DNA from: Teichococcus deserti
GTDB taxonomy: Bacteria; Pseudomonadota; Alphaproteobacteria; Acetobacterales; Acetobacteraceae
NCBI RefSeq assembly: GCF_001982615.1
Contig: NZ_MLCO01000105.1
Location: 1-33,389, forward strand
Length of the DNA: 33,389 nucleotides
Direction of reading: 5' to 3'
Shown: positions 1-6,301 of the stretch, one piece after another
Numbering within the stretch: the first letter of the stretch is position 1
Layout: each line of letters begins with the position of its first letter
The notes under the pieces: generated by a model
What the model was told of the DNA's origin: nothing
Databases searched by the model: none
Seen by the model: only the letters and a program-made list of their open reading frames with translations
Made by a program: the position numbers and the translations under genes

Positions 1-164
1 TGGATTAGGTCTGTAGATGGCGGTGTGGTACTGACTATAGGAAGGCATGATTGGGTTGTGTCACGAGTGGAGATAAGTGTTGTTTGTTTTTTTTTTTTCA
101 CGCAGAAGCCGACATACGAGATGGGCGCTAGTCTCGTGGGCTCGGAGATTTGTATAAGAGCCAG
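1..164. other. Sequencing-adapter remnant at contig end
   Basis: Positions 99-122 match the Illumina P7 primer with about three mismatches (it ends in gacatacgagat). Positions 123-130 sit where an 8-base index would be. Positions 131-164 match the Nextera read-2 transposon end with two mismatches (gtctcgtgggctcggag, then tgtataagag). The poly-T run at about 87-98 and the unrelated 1-86 are what a read yields after running through the adapter, in reverse complement. Genome probably begins near 165. The C-rich stretch 165-185 may also be unreliable, and 165-282 shows no gene. Confidence 0.93.
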
Positions 165-282
165 GCCCCCCCACCCCCCTCCCGCCGCGGCGCACGGCCC
201 GTCAGGCGGCGCCAGGAGGCGGGAGGGCGAGGCGGGAGCGGGGGCACTAGCCGCCGCCAGCCCGGAGCCGCCCAGCGGGCTC

Positions 283-621
283 CTACGGGCTGCTGCTGGC
301 GTGGCGCCGTCGCCGCTCCTGCGCCGTCTTGGTCGAGTGGCAGCTGCCGCAGAGCGCCTGCCCGTTGCTCAGGGCGAAGGGCGCGCCGCCGTCGCGCAGC
401 TCGACGATGTGGTCGGCGTAAAGCCGAGTGTCGGCCCGGTCGCAGCCGGGTGCCTGGCAGGCGCCGCCCGCCCGCCGGATCACCGCCGCGCTCCACCCCC
501 GATGCTTGGGGGTCTGGTAGTGCGGGTCGCTGACCTTCGGCGCCGGGCGGGCGGTGCGCACATCGACCACGGCCAGGCGCGGCGGCAGCGTGTGCAGCCG
601 CCCCATCCATGGCTTCGGCAC
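283..621 (-). CDS. HNH endonuclease, phage type
   Basis: A 112-residue protein starting at a GTG two bases after the stop of the upstream gene. The HNH core is visible. CQAPGC at about residues 55-60 and CGSCH near residues 91-95 give the two zinc-binding Cys pairs. ADHIVELRDGG around residues 69-79 carries the catalytic His, and LSNGQALC holds the Asn. Small HNH proteins of this kind usually sit beside the terminase genes of tailed phages and assist DNA packaging or cos cleavage. The last ~15 residues are Arg/Ser-rich and the gene ends close to the adapter junction, so the 3' end is less certain. The call as an HNH nuclease is secure; the packaging role is inferred. Confidence 0.85.
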   Translation of the reverse strand: MPKPWMGRLHTLPPRLAVVDVRTARPAPKVSDPHYQTPKHRGWSAAVIRRAGGACQAPGCDRADTRLYADHIVELRDGGAPFALSNGQALCGSCHSTKTAQERRRRHASSSP

Positions 622-623
622 GG

Positions 624-1004
624 TCAGCGCACCTCGAGGGTGGTGTAGCCGGGCCGGCCCTTCTTCGGCGGCAGTTCCTTGCCCACCATGCCGCGCGTGA
701 TCTTCTCGCCCGGGATGTCGGGGGTGCCGAGCACCTCGGTGCGGGTCAGGACATGCTTGTCGGCATAGGCCAGCGGCGCATCGCCCATCGCGGTCAGCAG
801 CACCGGCTTCAGCTCCTTCAGCCGCTTCTCCAGCCGGTTCTTCTCCGGTGCGGCGGCCGCGTATTCGGCGGCGGCGGCGATAACCGCCTTGTCGGTGATC
901 ACCGGCGAGTTGGTGCCGGCCGGCGCCGCCGAGGTGGGCTCGGCCGCCTTGCGGGCGCGGGGCTTCGGGGCGGCGGCGTCATCGGCCGGCTTACGGGGAG
1001 CCAT
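624..1004 (-). CDS. Hypothetical phage protein, Ala/Lys-rich N-terminus
   Basis: A 126-residue protein with a Shine-Dalgarno (gaagga) just upstream of the ATG. Residues 1-35 are a low-complexity Ala/Pro/Lys/Arg tail. The rest is a compact helix-rich domain (EKNRLEKRLKELKPVLLTAMGD) followed by a short beta/charged segment ending PGYTTLEV. Small phage proteins with this layout (coiled helix, then a short 'V.TPEMVG...RPGYT' segment) occur next to HNH or nuclease genes, but I do not know their function. It lies between the recombinase and the HNH gene on the same strand, probably one transcript. Confidence 0.7.
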   Translation of the reverse strand: MAPRKPADDAAAPKPRARKAAEPTSAAPAGTNSPVITDKAVIAAAAEYAAAAPEKNRLEKRLKELKPVLLTAMGDAPLAYADKHVLTRTEVLGTPDIPGEKITRGMVGKELPPKKGRPGYTTLEVR

Positions 1005-1014
1005 GGGCTATCCT

Positions 1015-1767
1015 TCAGGTTGATGGCGCTTTCATCAAAATTGATGACGAGGCCGGATCGTCTGTTCTGAGGAGGCGGCGGACCTGGTTGGGGTGCCAGT
1101 GGTCCCCGCCGGAAGGGGTTCGGATGCCGCGTGCCGTCAGGGCCGCGGCGATCTGGGGCAGGCTGCTGCAGCCGGCGCGTTGCGCCGCCACGATCAGCGG
1201 CAGCACGTCAGCGGCGAACTGTTCGGCCCGGGCGCGGCGCAGATCGGTTGCCCGCCGCGCCGCCTCGGCGTCCCCTGCCCTCAGGCGAGGATTGCCGAGG
1301 CGGACCCCTCGCACCTTGGCGGCTTGAAGCGCGGCCTTGGTGCGAGCTGAGATCATCTCCCGCTCATGCTCAGCGACCGCGGCCAGGATGTGGATGGTCA
1401 GGCGGGTCGCATAAGGGTTGTCGCAGGCGACGAATTCGATGCCGGCTTCCATCAGGTTGCTGACGAAGGCGACGTTGCGCGCCAGGCGGTCGAGCTTGGC
1501 GATGACCAGCGTGGCGCGGCGCATGCGGCAGGCGGCGATAGCCGCCGCGATTTCGGGTCGGTCGTTCCTCTTCCCGCTCTCGATCTCCTGGAACACGTCC
1601 AGGATGCGACCGCCGGCGGTGCGCACATGGCGCTGAACAGCGTCCTGCTGGGCTTCCAGCCCGAGGCCGCTCTTGCCCTGCTTGTCGGTCGAGACCCGGT
1701 AGTAGGCGATGAACCCCTTCGCGCCGCCGGCGCCGCCTGGCGCCTTGGGAGGCGGTCTGCGGGCCAT
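1015..1767 (-). CDS. Serine recombinase (resolvase/invertase family)
   Basis: A 250-residue small serine recombinase, counted from ATG 1767; a GTG at 1773 is an alternative start. The N-terminal catalytic domain has YYRVSTDKQ with the nucleophilic Ser at residue 26, then GLEAQQDAV and the arginine-bearing LDRLARN. Next comes the long connecting helix (AAVAEHEREMISARTKAALQAAK) and a C-terminal DNA-binding region (LPQIAAALTARGIRTPSGGDHWHPNQVRRLL) of the Recombinase-domain type. It is too short to be a typical large phage serine integrase. It could resolve multimers of a circular prophage, invert DNA, or integrate. A strong dyad repeat lies just upstream and may be its binding site. Confidence 0.88.
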   Translation of the reverse strand: MARRPPPKAPGGAGGAKGFIAYYRVSTDKQGKSGLGLEAQQDAVQRHVRTAGGRILDVFQEIESGKRNDRPEIAAAIAACRMRRATLVIAKLDRLARNVAFVSNLMEAGIEFVACDNPYATRLTIHILAAVAEHEREMISARTKAALQAAKVRGVRLGNPRLRAGDAEAARRATDLRRARAEQFAADVLPLIVAAQRAGCSSLPQIAAALTARGIRTPSGGDHWHPNQVRRLLRTDDPASSSILMKAPST

Positions 1768-1795
1768 GTTCACCGGGGGATGTGGGGTGGTGGGG

Positions 1796-1833
1796 CTTTA
1801 CGTTTCCAAACGTCCGTTTGACGAAACGTAAAG
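1796..1833. promoter_or_regulatory. Nested dyad repeat between recombinase and divergent gene
   Basis: CTTTACGTTTC (1796-1806) and GAAACGTAAAG (1823-1833) form a perfect 11-bp inverted repeat. Nested inside are CAAACG (1807-1812) and CGTTTG (1815-1820). The motif AAACG/CGTTT thus occurs four times within 38 bp. The site lies in the divergent intergenic region 1768-1896, about 30 bp from the recombinase start. It is either an operator or part of a recombination (res-like) site for the adjacent serine recombinase. Confidence 0.6.
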
Positions 1834-1896
1834 GATTTTAGGTGCCGTTCGCACCGGATAGGGGCACACTAACTCAGCTTCAGCGGGGGATTTAGC

Positions 1897-2118
1897 ATGC
1901 CGAAAACATCGGTAGCTTTCCCAAAGGCAGGCTCGACAGTTCTGCGCTGGGAAGCTGGTGTCACCTTGCGAAAGTCGTCGGGTGAGGATGGATATGCCCT
2001 CTGGGCAGTGTTTGATCCAAACCATTCACCAGACCCATGGGTCTTCTTGGATGAGGCAGATGCTGCATCCTTCTTCAACGAGAAGGTCATGCTTCGCCGT
2101 AGAAGAAATTTCCTCTAG
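1897..2118 (+). CDS. Small hypothetical protein, paralogue 1 of 3
   Basis: A 73-residue protein with a clear Shine-Dalgarno (gcgggggat) just upstream of the ATG. It ends in a motif shared with the next gene: W-x-V-x-D, eight residues, then W-V-F-L-D-E-A-x-A-A-x-F-F, followed by a basic tail (LRRRRNF). No known domain is recognised. Composition is distinctly less GC-rich than the flanking phage genes, which fits an acquired accessory gene. No catalytic motif, signal peptide or membrane segment is seen. Confidence 0.65.
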   Translation: MPKTSVAFPKAGSTVLRWEAGVTLRKSSGEDGYALWAVFDPNHSPDPWVFLDEADAASFFNEKVMLRRRRNFL

Positions 2119-2219
2119 ATAATTATTTCAGTAAATTCCTATACTTTTGTAAACAACAAATATATGCCTTGATTCTTTCCAAATCGTGCTAACGATGTTT
2201 TTTCGAACTGGACTTCGAA

Positions 2220-2456
2220 ATGCCGGAATGGAGCGTTCGGGCTAATGAAGGCGGCGTGGAGCTGCTTTCGAAGCCGCACCTACGGCATGAGGGACAGATG
2301 CATTGGCGTGTTCGAGATCTTGAGCGCACCAATGCAGAATGGTTTTTCGTCGAGGAGGTAAAGGCTTGGCGCTTCTTTGCGGACCGCCTTTCCAGCATCG
2401 GCTACCCTCGTTGTTCCCCAACACCACGCATACGCCGGCCCAAAAAAGACCCTTGA
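2220..2456 (+). CDS. Small hypothetical protein, paralogue 2 of 3
   Basis: A 78-residue protein. Its central part aligns without gaps to the preceding small protein (residues 29-53: W-x-V-x-D, then W-F-F-V-E-E-V-x-A-W-x-F-F), so the two are probably paralogues. The C-terminal 20 residues are Pro/Arg/Lys-rich. The Shine-Dalgarno is weak (ctgga). The 100 bp upstream is AT-rich and could hold a promoter. Function unknown. Confidence 0.6.
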   Translation: MPEWSVRANEGGVELLSKPHLRHEGQMHWRVRDLERTNAEWFFVEEVKAWRFFADRLSSIGYPRCSPTPRIRRPKKDP

Positions 2457-2604
2457 TGGCAAGGAGCACCTGTTAGGCGTGGAGTAGAGCAGCAGCCTAA
2501 TGGCCGAGCTCAGATCGAGCGCCTGAAAGTCGCAGTCGATATTGGTTTGCATCTTCTATGTCATCGGCAGCGTTTAGTCTTCTGAATCTTATTTGGACAA
2601 GATC

Positions 2605-2799
2605 ATGACGGGGTGGCGCGCTGTAGAGATTCGGCAAGGCTTCGAGATATTCGATGTGCCAAACCCACCACAGAACATGATAGTTCCTGTGGTTCTTGTT
2701 CGGTGCCCCAAGCATGGTCTAGTGCATTATTTTACGACCATTGCCGTGGCTGTTGAGTTTGCGGATGAAGGCTTTAAGGCTATCAGCGGAGAGGTCTAG
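2605..2799 (+). CDS. Small hypothetical protein, paralogue 3 of 3
   Basis: A 64-residue protein from ATG 2605; a TTG at 2593 is a less likely start. The C-terminal half (VVLVRCPKHGLVHYF, then AVAVEFADEGF) keeps the spacing of the aromatic/Ala/Phe motif of the two upstream small proteins but with fewer identities, so it is a more diverged member of the same set. A lone Cys-x-x-x-His is present and is not enough to claim metal binding. The 136 bp before it (2457-2592) hold no gene I can support. Confidence 0.55.
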   Translation: MTGWRAVEIRQGFEIFDVPNPPQNMIVPVVLVRCPKHGLVHYFTTIAVAVEFADEGFKAISGEV

Positions 2800-2816
2800 G
2801 CCTCCTCAGATAGCTT

Positions 2817-3260
2817 TCAGCGTCTCGCGTTCCATCTGCAGCCGTCCGTCGCGGCCGTTGTCACACGGAAGGGGCCGGGCTCGACAATTCCGTCGCGCTG
2901 GAGGTGCCAGAGCAGCCGGCTGAGGGCTTCCCCCCAAAGCTGGGCGTCGCCGGGGTGCCGGTGCGGGTCGGGGGCCTCCTGGCGCTCGCCCCAACGGCGC
3001 AGCACGCGAGCATGCGACAGGTCGAGGCGGCGCTGGCGATAGAGCCGGTCGAGGTGCTTCACCACGTCGTCGGGATCGCAAGGCCGCGGCGGCCGTGGCG
3101 CGCCCATCGCCGGGCTCTGCCCGCGCAGCTGGGTGAGCGGAGCGCCATCACGGCGCGCGACCAACGCGGCCATGGTCCAGAACCAGGCCTCCGCGGCGCT
3201 GGCAAACGGCATCGCCCGCTCGCGACAAAGCGCGGCGGGTGCCGTGGGGTTCGGGAGCAT
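2817..3260 (-). CDS. Hypothetical phage protein
   Basis: A 147-residue protein with normal GC-rich codon use. It has an aromatic N-terminal helix (SAAEAWFWTMAALVARRDGA), a charged central helix (DPDDVVKHLDRLYRQRRLDLSHARVLRRWGERQ) and a Trp-containing C-terminal part. I believe similar proteins are common in alphaproteobacterial prophages, but I know no function. The true start may be the Met at residue 17, since MPFASAAEAW looks like a natural N-terminus. It is the last gene of the leftward early block and is separated from the gene upstream by a strong terminator. Confidence 0.65.
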   Translation of the reverse strand: MLPNPTAPAALCRERAMPFASAAEAWFWTMAALVARRDGAPLTQLRGQSPAMGAPRPPRPCDPDDVVKHLDRLYRQRRLDLSHARVLRRWGERQEAPDPHRHPGDAQLWGEALSRLLWHLQRDGIVEPGPFRVTTAATDGCRWNARR

Positions 3261-3306
3261 TTCGGGGTTCCTGGGCCGCCGGATCGGCCTCAGGGGGCCG
3301 AAAATG

Positions 3307-3342
3307 AAAAACGCCCGGAAAGCCGTTTTCGGGCTCCGGGCG
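3307..3342 (-). terminator. Rho-independent terminator, leftward
   Basis: Perfect 8-bp stem CGCCCGGA (3312-3319) / TCCGGGCG (3335-3342), with an inner GCC/GGC pairing. On the minus strand it is followed by a run of five T at 3311-3307 and then catttt. It lies between the 3437-4216 gene and the 2817-3260 gene, so it would stop or attenuate the leftward early transcript unless antitermination occurs. Confidence 0.8.
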
Positions 3343-3436
3343 CAGCTATAGCGACATCTGACCGGGGGTTAGCTCGCGCAGCTGCAGCTCGTCAAGCAAG
3401 AAATTGGGCAGTGCTTTCCGCCGCCGCCCGCGCCGA

Positions 3437-4216
3437 TCATCGCAAGTCCCACAGATGGACCAGCACCGCGAGCCCTTCCCGGACCCGGTGAGCCGCGGCC
3501 GGCTCCCGCAGAATGACCGCGTCGCGCACCGCGTTGGCGTGCTCCAGGCTCGTCCGCTGCTGAACCTCGAGCATCCACTTCTGGTAATCCTGCCAGGCGC
3601 GGGCCGCCCAAACCTGGTCGGCCGCCGATAGGTCTCCCGCACCCGCGGAGGACTTGCCGAAGTCCCTCGGCAGCTCCATCGCCGGCAGGGCGTCGCGCCA
3701 GGTGTCTGCCAGGATGGCTGCCGCCTCCTGCTGGCGGATGTCCAGGTCCATCCAGTGGAGCGGGCTATGGTCAAGCATCTGCCGCGCTTCGGCACCGCTA
3801 TCGCGGGCGGGCTGCACGACCTGCGACGGCCGGGCCGACATGGCCTGGCCGTCCGCACCCCGGTCCTTGCTGAAGAACGCATCGGCTTTCGCCTGCCGTC
3901 GCGCCCATTCCGCCTCCCGGTCCCGCTCTGCCAGCGAACGCGCGCGCACGTACTCGGCGTCTATCCGTTCCATGCGGCCTTCGGCGATCAGCAGCTGCAC
4001 GAGCCGTCCGGCCTGGTTCCGCATGCGCTCCATCCGCGCCGGATCAGGCGTCACCGGCTCGGGCTCGATGGGCCGACGGTGCGTCACCTCGGCCGGCGGG
4101 AAAACCGGCTGGCGCTTCAGCCGGGCGACCCGCGCCTTGCGAAGCGGGGCGGCGGAGGCCGGAAGAGCGGAAGCCTGCGCTTCCAGGGTGGGGTCGATCT
4201 TGCGGGCCGCTGTCAT
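3437..4216 (-). CDS. Hypothetical protein downstream of replication gene
   Basis: A 259-residue protein with a good Shine-Dalgarno (ggagg) six bases before the ATG. The first ~60 residues are basic and Pro-rich (LRKARVARLKRQPVFPPAE), probably disordered. Next come charged helices (RMERMRNQAGRLVQLLIAEGRMERIDAEYVRA) and then a Trp-rich helical domain (HSPLHWMDLDIRQQEAAAILADTWRDAL ... WAARAWQDYQKWMLEVQQR). No enzyme motif is recognised. By position after the O-like initiator, in the leftward operon and before a terminator, it could serve replication or late regulation. That is inference from place only. Confidence 0.65.
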   Translation of the reverse strand: MTAARKIDPTLEAQASALPASAAPLRKARVARLKRQPVFPPAEVTHRRPIEPEPVTPDPARMERMRNQAGRLVQLLIAEGRMERIDAEYVRARSLAERDREAEWARRQAKADAFFSKDRGADGQAMSARPSQVVQPARDSGAEARQMLDHSPLHWMDLDIRQQEAAAILADTWRDALPAMELPRDFGKSSAGAGDLSAADQVWAARAWQDYQKWMLEVQQRTSLEHANAVRDAVILREPAAAHRVREGLAVLVHLWDLR

Positions 4217-4303
4217 CGTGCCTCCAGGGAGCCGGCTTCCCCGGCGTCAAGCTAAAGTTACACGACATTGCGATAGAAGACGATATAATTTTCGCTATTT
4301 CGT

Positions 4304-4335
4304 GAACAATGCCGGAAACATTCCGGTCATTGTTC
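4304..4335. promoter_or_regulatory. Long inverted repeat in early operon
   Basis: GAACAATG (4304-4311) pairs with CATTGTTC (4328-4335), and CCGGAA (4312-4317) with TTCCGG (4321-4326), leaving a 3-base loop and one bulged T. There is no T-run on either side, so it is not a classical terminator. AT-rich sequence follows it toward the 3437-4216 gene (minus-strand TTATAT near 4285-4280), so an operator overlapping an internal promoter is possible. Confidence 0.5.
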
Positions 4336-4363
4336 GTGATACTGGACCTTGGCGGAGCGCTCC

Positions 4364-5347
4364 TCACGCGGCCACTTGGCGGCATGCCACCTCCCAGGCC
4401 GGCGCGCAGTGGTTGCGCAGGAAGCCTTCGACCTTGATGCGCCGCTGGTTGTTCTCCGGAACCTTCAGGCGGACCATTTCGGCGAATTCGTCCACCAAGG
4501 CCCGCTCCTTCGGGGTCAGGCCATCCGCGTCCTTGCTTGGCACATCGGCGGCAGCGGGCTCTCCTCCCGCTGCTGCCACCCCGCCGGCAGCCGGCGCGGC
4601 CGGAGCGTCTTCGAGGCACCACAGCTGCCAGCGGGCAGACCAGTCGGCGCAAACGGCGCCCTTGGCCCGGAAATGGAGCTGGAACCGGACCCAGATCGCG
4701 TCGGGGTCGAGGCCGCGCTCGGCGGCGAACTGCCGATCATCCTCCCCCGGATGCCAACCCTCCAGGGGGCGCGGGGTCGAGCGCGCGCTCGCGCGCTCCC
4801 CCCCTGATGGTTCTTTGATGGTTCTATGATGGTTCTGGGGGCAACTGCTGCCCCCTAAATCTGCAGATTTTGCCCCCTTGAGCGACGAATTTTGCCCCCT
4901 TGCCACAGTGGGAAGGGGGCGGCTGCTGCCCCCTTTGGAAGGCAAGGGGGCGCCATTTGCCCCCTTCCTGCCAATTGCGCCAGGGGTAACGTCCAAGCTT
5001 TTGATATCGCATGAATTATCATCGTGTTCTGACGCTGCTTCGTCGAAGGGGGCATAATCTGCCCCCTTCGCCTCAGCCGACGGCCGCCAGCCCTGCCGGA
5101 GGTAGTAGCGGGAGGATCGGCGGAAGCGCTGCTCAACCCGCAGCGCGCCCATTGCCTCGAGCTGCCGCAACGCGGTCCGCACGGTCCGCTCGCTCAGGCT
5201 GGTATGCCGCTGCAGGCTCTCCAGCGTGGGCCAGCAGCTCCACTCCTCGTCGGCATGGTCAGCCAGCCGCAGCAGCACCAGGCGCTGTGACGGGCCGATG
5301 GCGCCGGGCGGGATGTTCCACGCCCAGGAGGTGGCTTCGACGCTCAT
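4364..5347 (-). CDS. Replication initiator, lambda O-like
   Basis: A 327-residue protein. Residues ~18-75 form a winged helix-turn-helix (GPSQRLVLLRLADHAD ... CWPTLESLQRHTSLSERTVRTALRQLEAMGALRVEQR), the HTH_36 type found in phage and plasmid initiators. Residues ~90-190 are low-complexity Gly/Ser/Lys-rich. Residues ~195-327 form a second helical region (AAERGLDPDAIWVRFQLHFRAKG ... LTPKERALVDEFAEMVRLKVP) suited to contact a helicase or loader. The middle of the gene carries many DNA repeats, as in lambda O, whose gene contains its own origin. The start overlaps the stop of the upstream regulator (ATGA). No separate helicase or loader gene was recognised, so host DnaB recruitment is inferred. 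Confidence 0.75.
   Translation of the reverse strand: MSVEATSWAWNIPPGAIGPSQRLVLLRLADHADEEWSCWPTLESLQRHTSLSERTVRTALRQLEAMGALRVEQRFRRSSRYYLRQGWRPSAEAKGADYAPFDEAASEHDDNSCDIKSLDVTPGAIGRKGANGAPLPSKGGSSRPLPTVARGQNSSLKGAKSADLGGSSCPQNHHRTIKEPSGGERASARSTPRPLEGWHPGEDDRQFAAERGLDPDAIWVRFQLHFRAKGAVCADWSARWQLWCLEDAPAAPAAGGVAAAGGEPAAADVPSKDADGLTPKERALVDEFAEMVRLKVPENNQRRIKVEGFLRNHCAPAWEVACRQVAA
4805..5070. repeat. Putative replication origin: iterons inside initiator gene
   Basis: Three copies of TGATGGTTCT start at 4805, 4816 and 4827, spaced exactly 11 bp. TGCCCCCTT-type repeats (the first copy, at 4849, ends in a single T) start at 4849, 4871, 4893 (22-bp steps), 4927, 4958 and 5060. Inverted copies are at about 4837, 4913, 4944 and 5045. 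The pair at 5044-5054 and 5060-5070 makes a perfect 11-bp inverted repeat. An AT-rich patch lies at about 4992-5026. Steps of 11 and 22 bp are helical and not multiples of three, so the repeated bases encode different residues; the constraint is on DNA, as for iterons. Confidence 0.75.
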
Positions 5348-5874
5348 GCGACCCTCCGCGGCGCTTCGCGCACGCCTAGCTTGGCGCCCTCAACCAACGA
5401 CCGGAGGCTGGCGACCAGGCGCTTGCCGTCAGCGATCATCTCCAGCGCCTCGCGCTCGATCTTGGCGGCGTCGGCCGCGCAGATCCTGCCATCGCGCAGC
5501 GCGTTCGCGACCGCCGCCTGCACATCGGCCACCTCGCTCGACCATTCGGCGATGCAGGCCAGCACCTGCTCGCCGCCGGCGGCTTCGAGCGGCACCAGCC
5601 CATAGCCGGCCTGGCGCGCCACCTCGACCAGCAGCTCCGGCGGAGACGGCGTGTCGCCGCGTGCAACCGCCTCTTCGCGCTGCAGAGCGGTCAGCCGCAG
5701 CAGCACGTCGAGAGGCATGAAGTGGTCGCTGTTACGACTTTGGTAGGTCGCCAGCTGCGACTTTCCGACCCGGGTCTCGAGCGCAACGGCATCCAGCGGC
5801 CCGCGGTCCTCCAGCAGCCGTCGTGTGGCTGCCTTCAGCATCTCTTCGCCGGGGGTGAGATGGACGGGGGTCAT
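5344..5874 (-). CDS. CII-family phage regulatory protein
   Basis: A 176-residue protein. Residues ~15-60 contain LLEDRGPLDAVALETRVGKSQLATYQSRNSDHFMPLDVLLRLTAL. The 'GKSQL..YQS.N...FMPLDV' pattern is characteristic of the Phage_CP76/CII-family regulators of prophages. The C-terminal half is helical (ADVQAAVANALRDGRICAADAAKIEREALEMIADGKRLVASLRSLVE). It lies between the cro-like gene and the O-like gene, the position of lambda cII, and its stop overlaps the initiator start by ATGA. A role in the lysis/lysogeny decision is inferred from family and place. Confidence 0.78.
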   Translation of the reverse strand: MTPVHLTPGEEMLKAATRRLLEDRGPLDAVALETRVGKSQLATYQSRNSDHFMPLDVLLRLTALQREEAVARGDTPSPPELLVEVARQAGYGLVPLEAAGGEQVLACIAEWSSEVADVQAAVANALRDGRICAADAAKIEREALEMIADGKRLVASLRSLVEGAKLGVREAPRRVA

Positions 5875-5992
5875 GCGGACAAGCTCCGGTAGGCTAAGCT
5901 CAGGCTTCGAGAAATGATGCGACCATGCAATGCGATGAACGGCTCAGGCATCGGATCGGGGTGCTTGGGCCAGCACGGAGGCGGACGTGTGT

Positions 5993-6208
5993 TCACGTCG
6001 CCTCCTCCAGCTCGGGAGCCGCGCGAGGAACGAAGTCCGCAGCAGTGACCGCGCCCTCTGTCTTCCGCTCAATGTCGGCAACCGCGGTCCAGGTTGGCCT
6101 GCGCTTCAGGGAGAGCCAGCTGTGAACCGTCGAAACCGGATGGCCCAGCAGGGTTGCCAAGGCAACCAAGGTGAGCCCGCGGGCCTTCTGGAATTCGCTA
6201 AGGGTCAT
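5993..6208 (-). CDS. Cro-like HTH repressor
   Basis: A 71-residue protein beginning MTLSEFQKARGLTLVALATLLGHPVSTVHSWLSLKRRP, a typical small Cro/YdaS-type helix-turn-helix, with an acidic C-terminal tail (PELEEAT). I chose ATG 6208 because the sequence upstream of it is the switch region. It is the first gene of the leftward early operon. The predicted -10 box ends only five bases before the ATG, so its mRNA would be leaderless or nearly so, which fits the absence of a Shine-Dalgarno. Confidence 0.8.
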   Translation of the reverse strand: MTLSEFQKARGLTLVALATLLGHPVSTVHSWLSLKRRPTWTAVADIERKTEGAVTAADFVPRAAPELEEAT

Positions 6209-6213
6209 ACCGT

Positions 6214-6243
6214 AATTTACGCGCTGAGTAGAAATCCGCGCAA
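6214..6243 (-). promoter_or_regulatory. PR-like early promoter, leftward
   Basis: On the minus strand the -35 is TTGCGC (6243-6238) and the -10 is TAAATT (6219-6214), with an 18-bp spacer. The spacer contains the half-site ATTTCTACT, as in the matching module at 6687-6716. It points into the cro-like gene, and transcription would begin at about 6207-6208, on the start codon. Confidence 0.65.
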
Positions 6244-6284
6244 GGTGGAATTCTACCGAGAGGTTCTGCCGCCCAGTTTCTACC
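6228..6284. promoter_or_regulatory. Operator region between cro-like and repressor genes
   Basis: GTAGAAATCC (6228-6237) and GGAATTCTAC (6247-6256) are a near-perfect inverted pair (consensus half-site GTAGAA). A third half-site, TTTCTACC, is at 6277-6284 close to the repressor start. The first pair covers the PR-like -35 and spacer. Three half-sites between divergent repressor genes is the layout of a lambdoid right operator. Confidence 0.65.
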
Positions 6285-6301
6285 GGAACGACAATCCGGG
6301 C

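Noticed and set aside
25-648. Plus-strand open frame starting in the first bases
   Set aside because: It runs through adapter sequence and is then antisense to the HNH gene; composition is Arg/Ala/Pro-rich shadow.
3346-3882. Minus-strand frame of 178 codons
   Set aside because: It is an Arg/Ser/Cys-rich alternate frame of the 3437-4216 gene, which has the better start site and natural composition.
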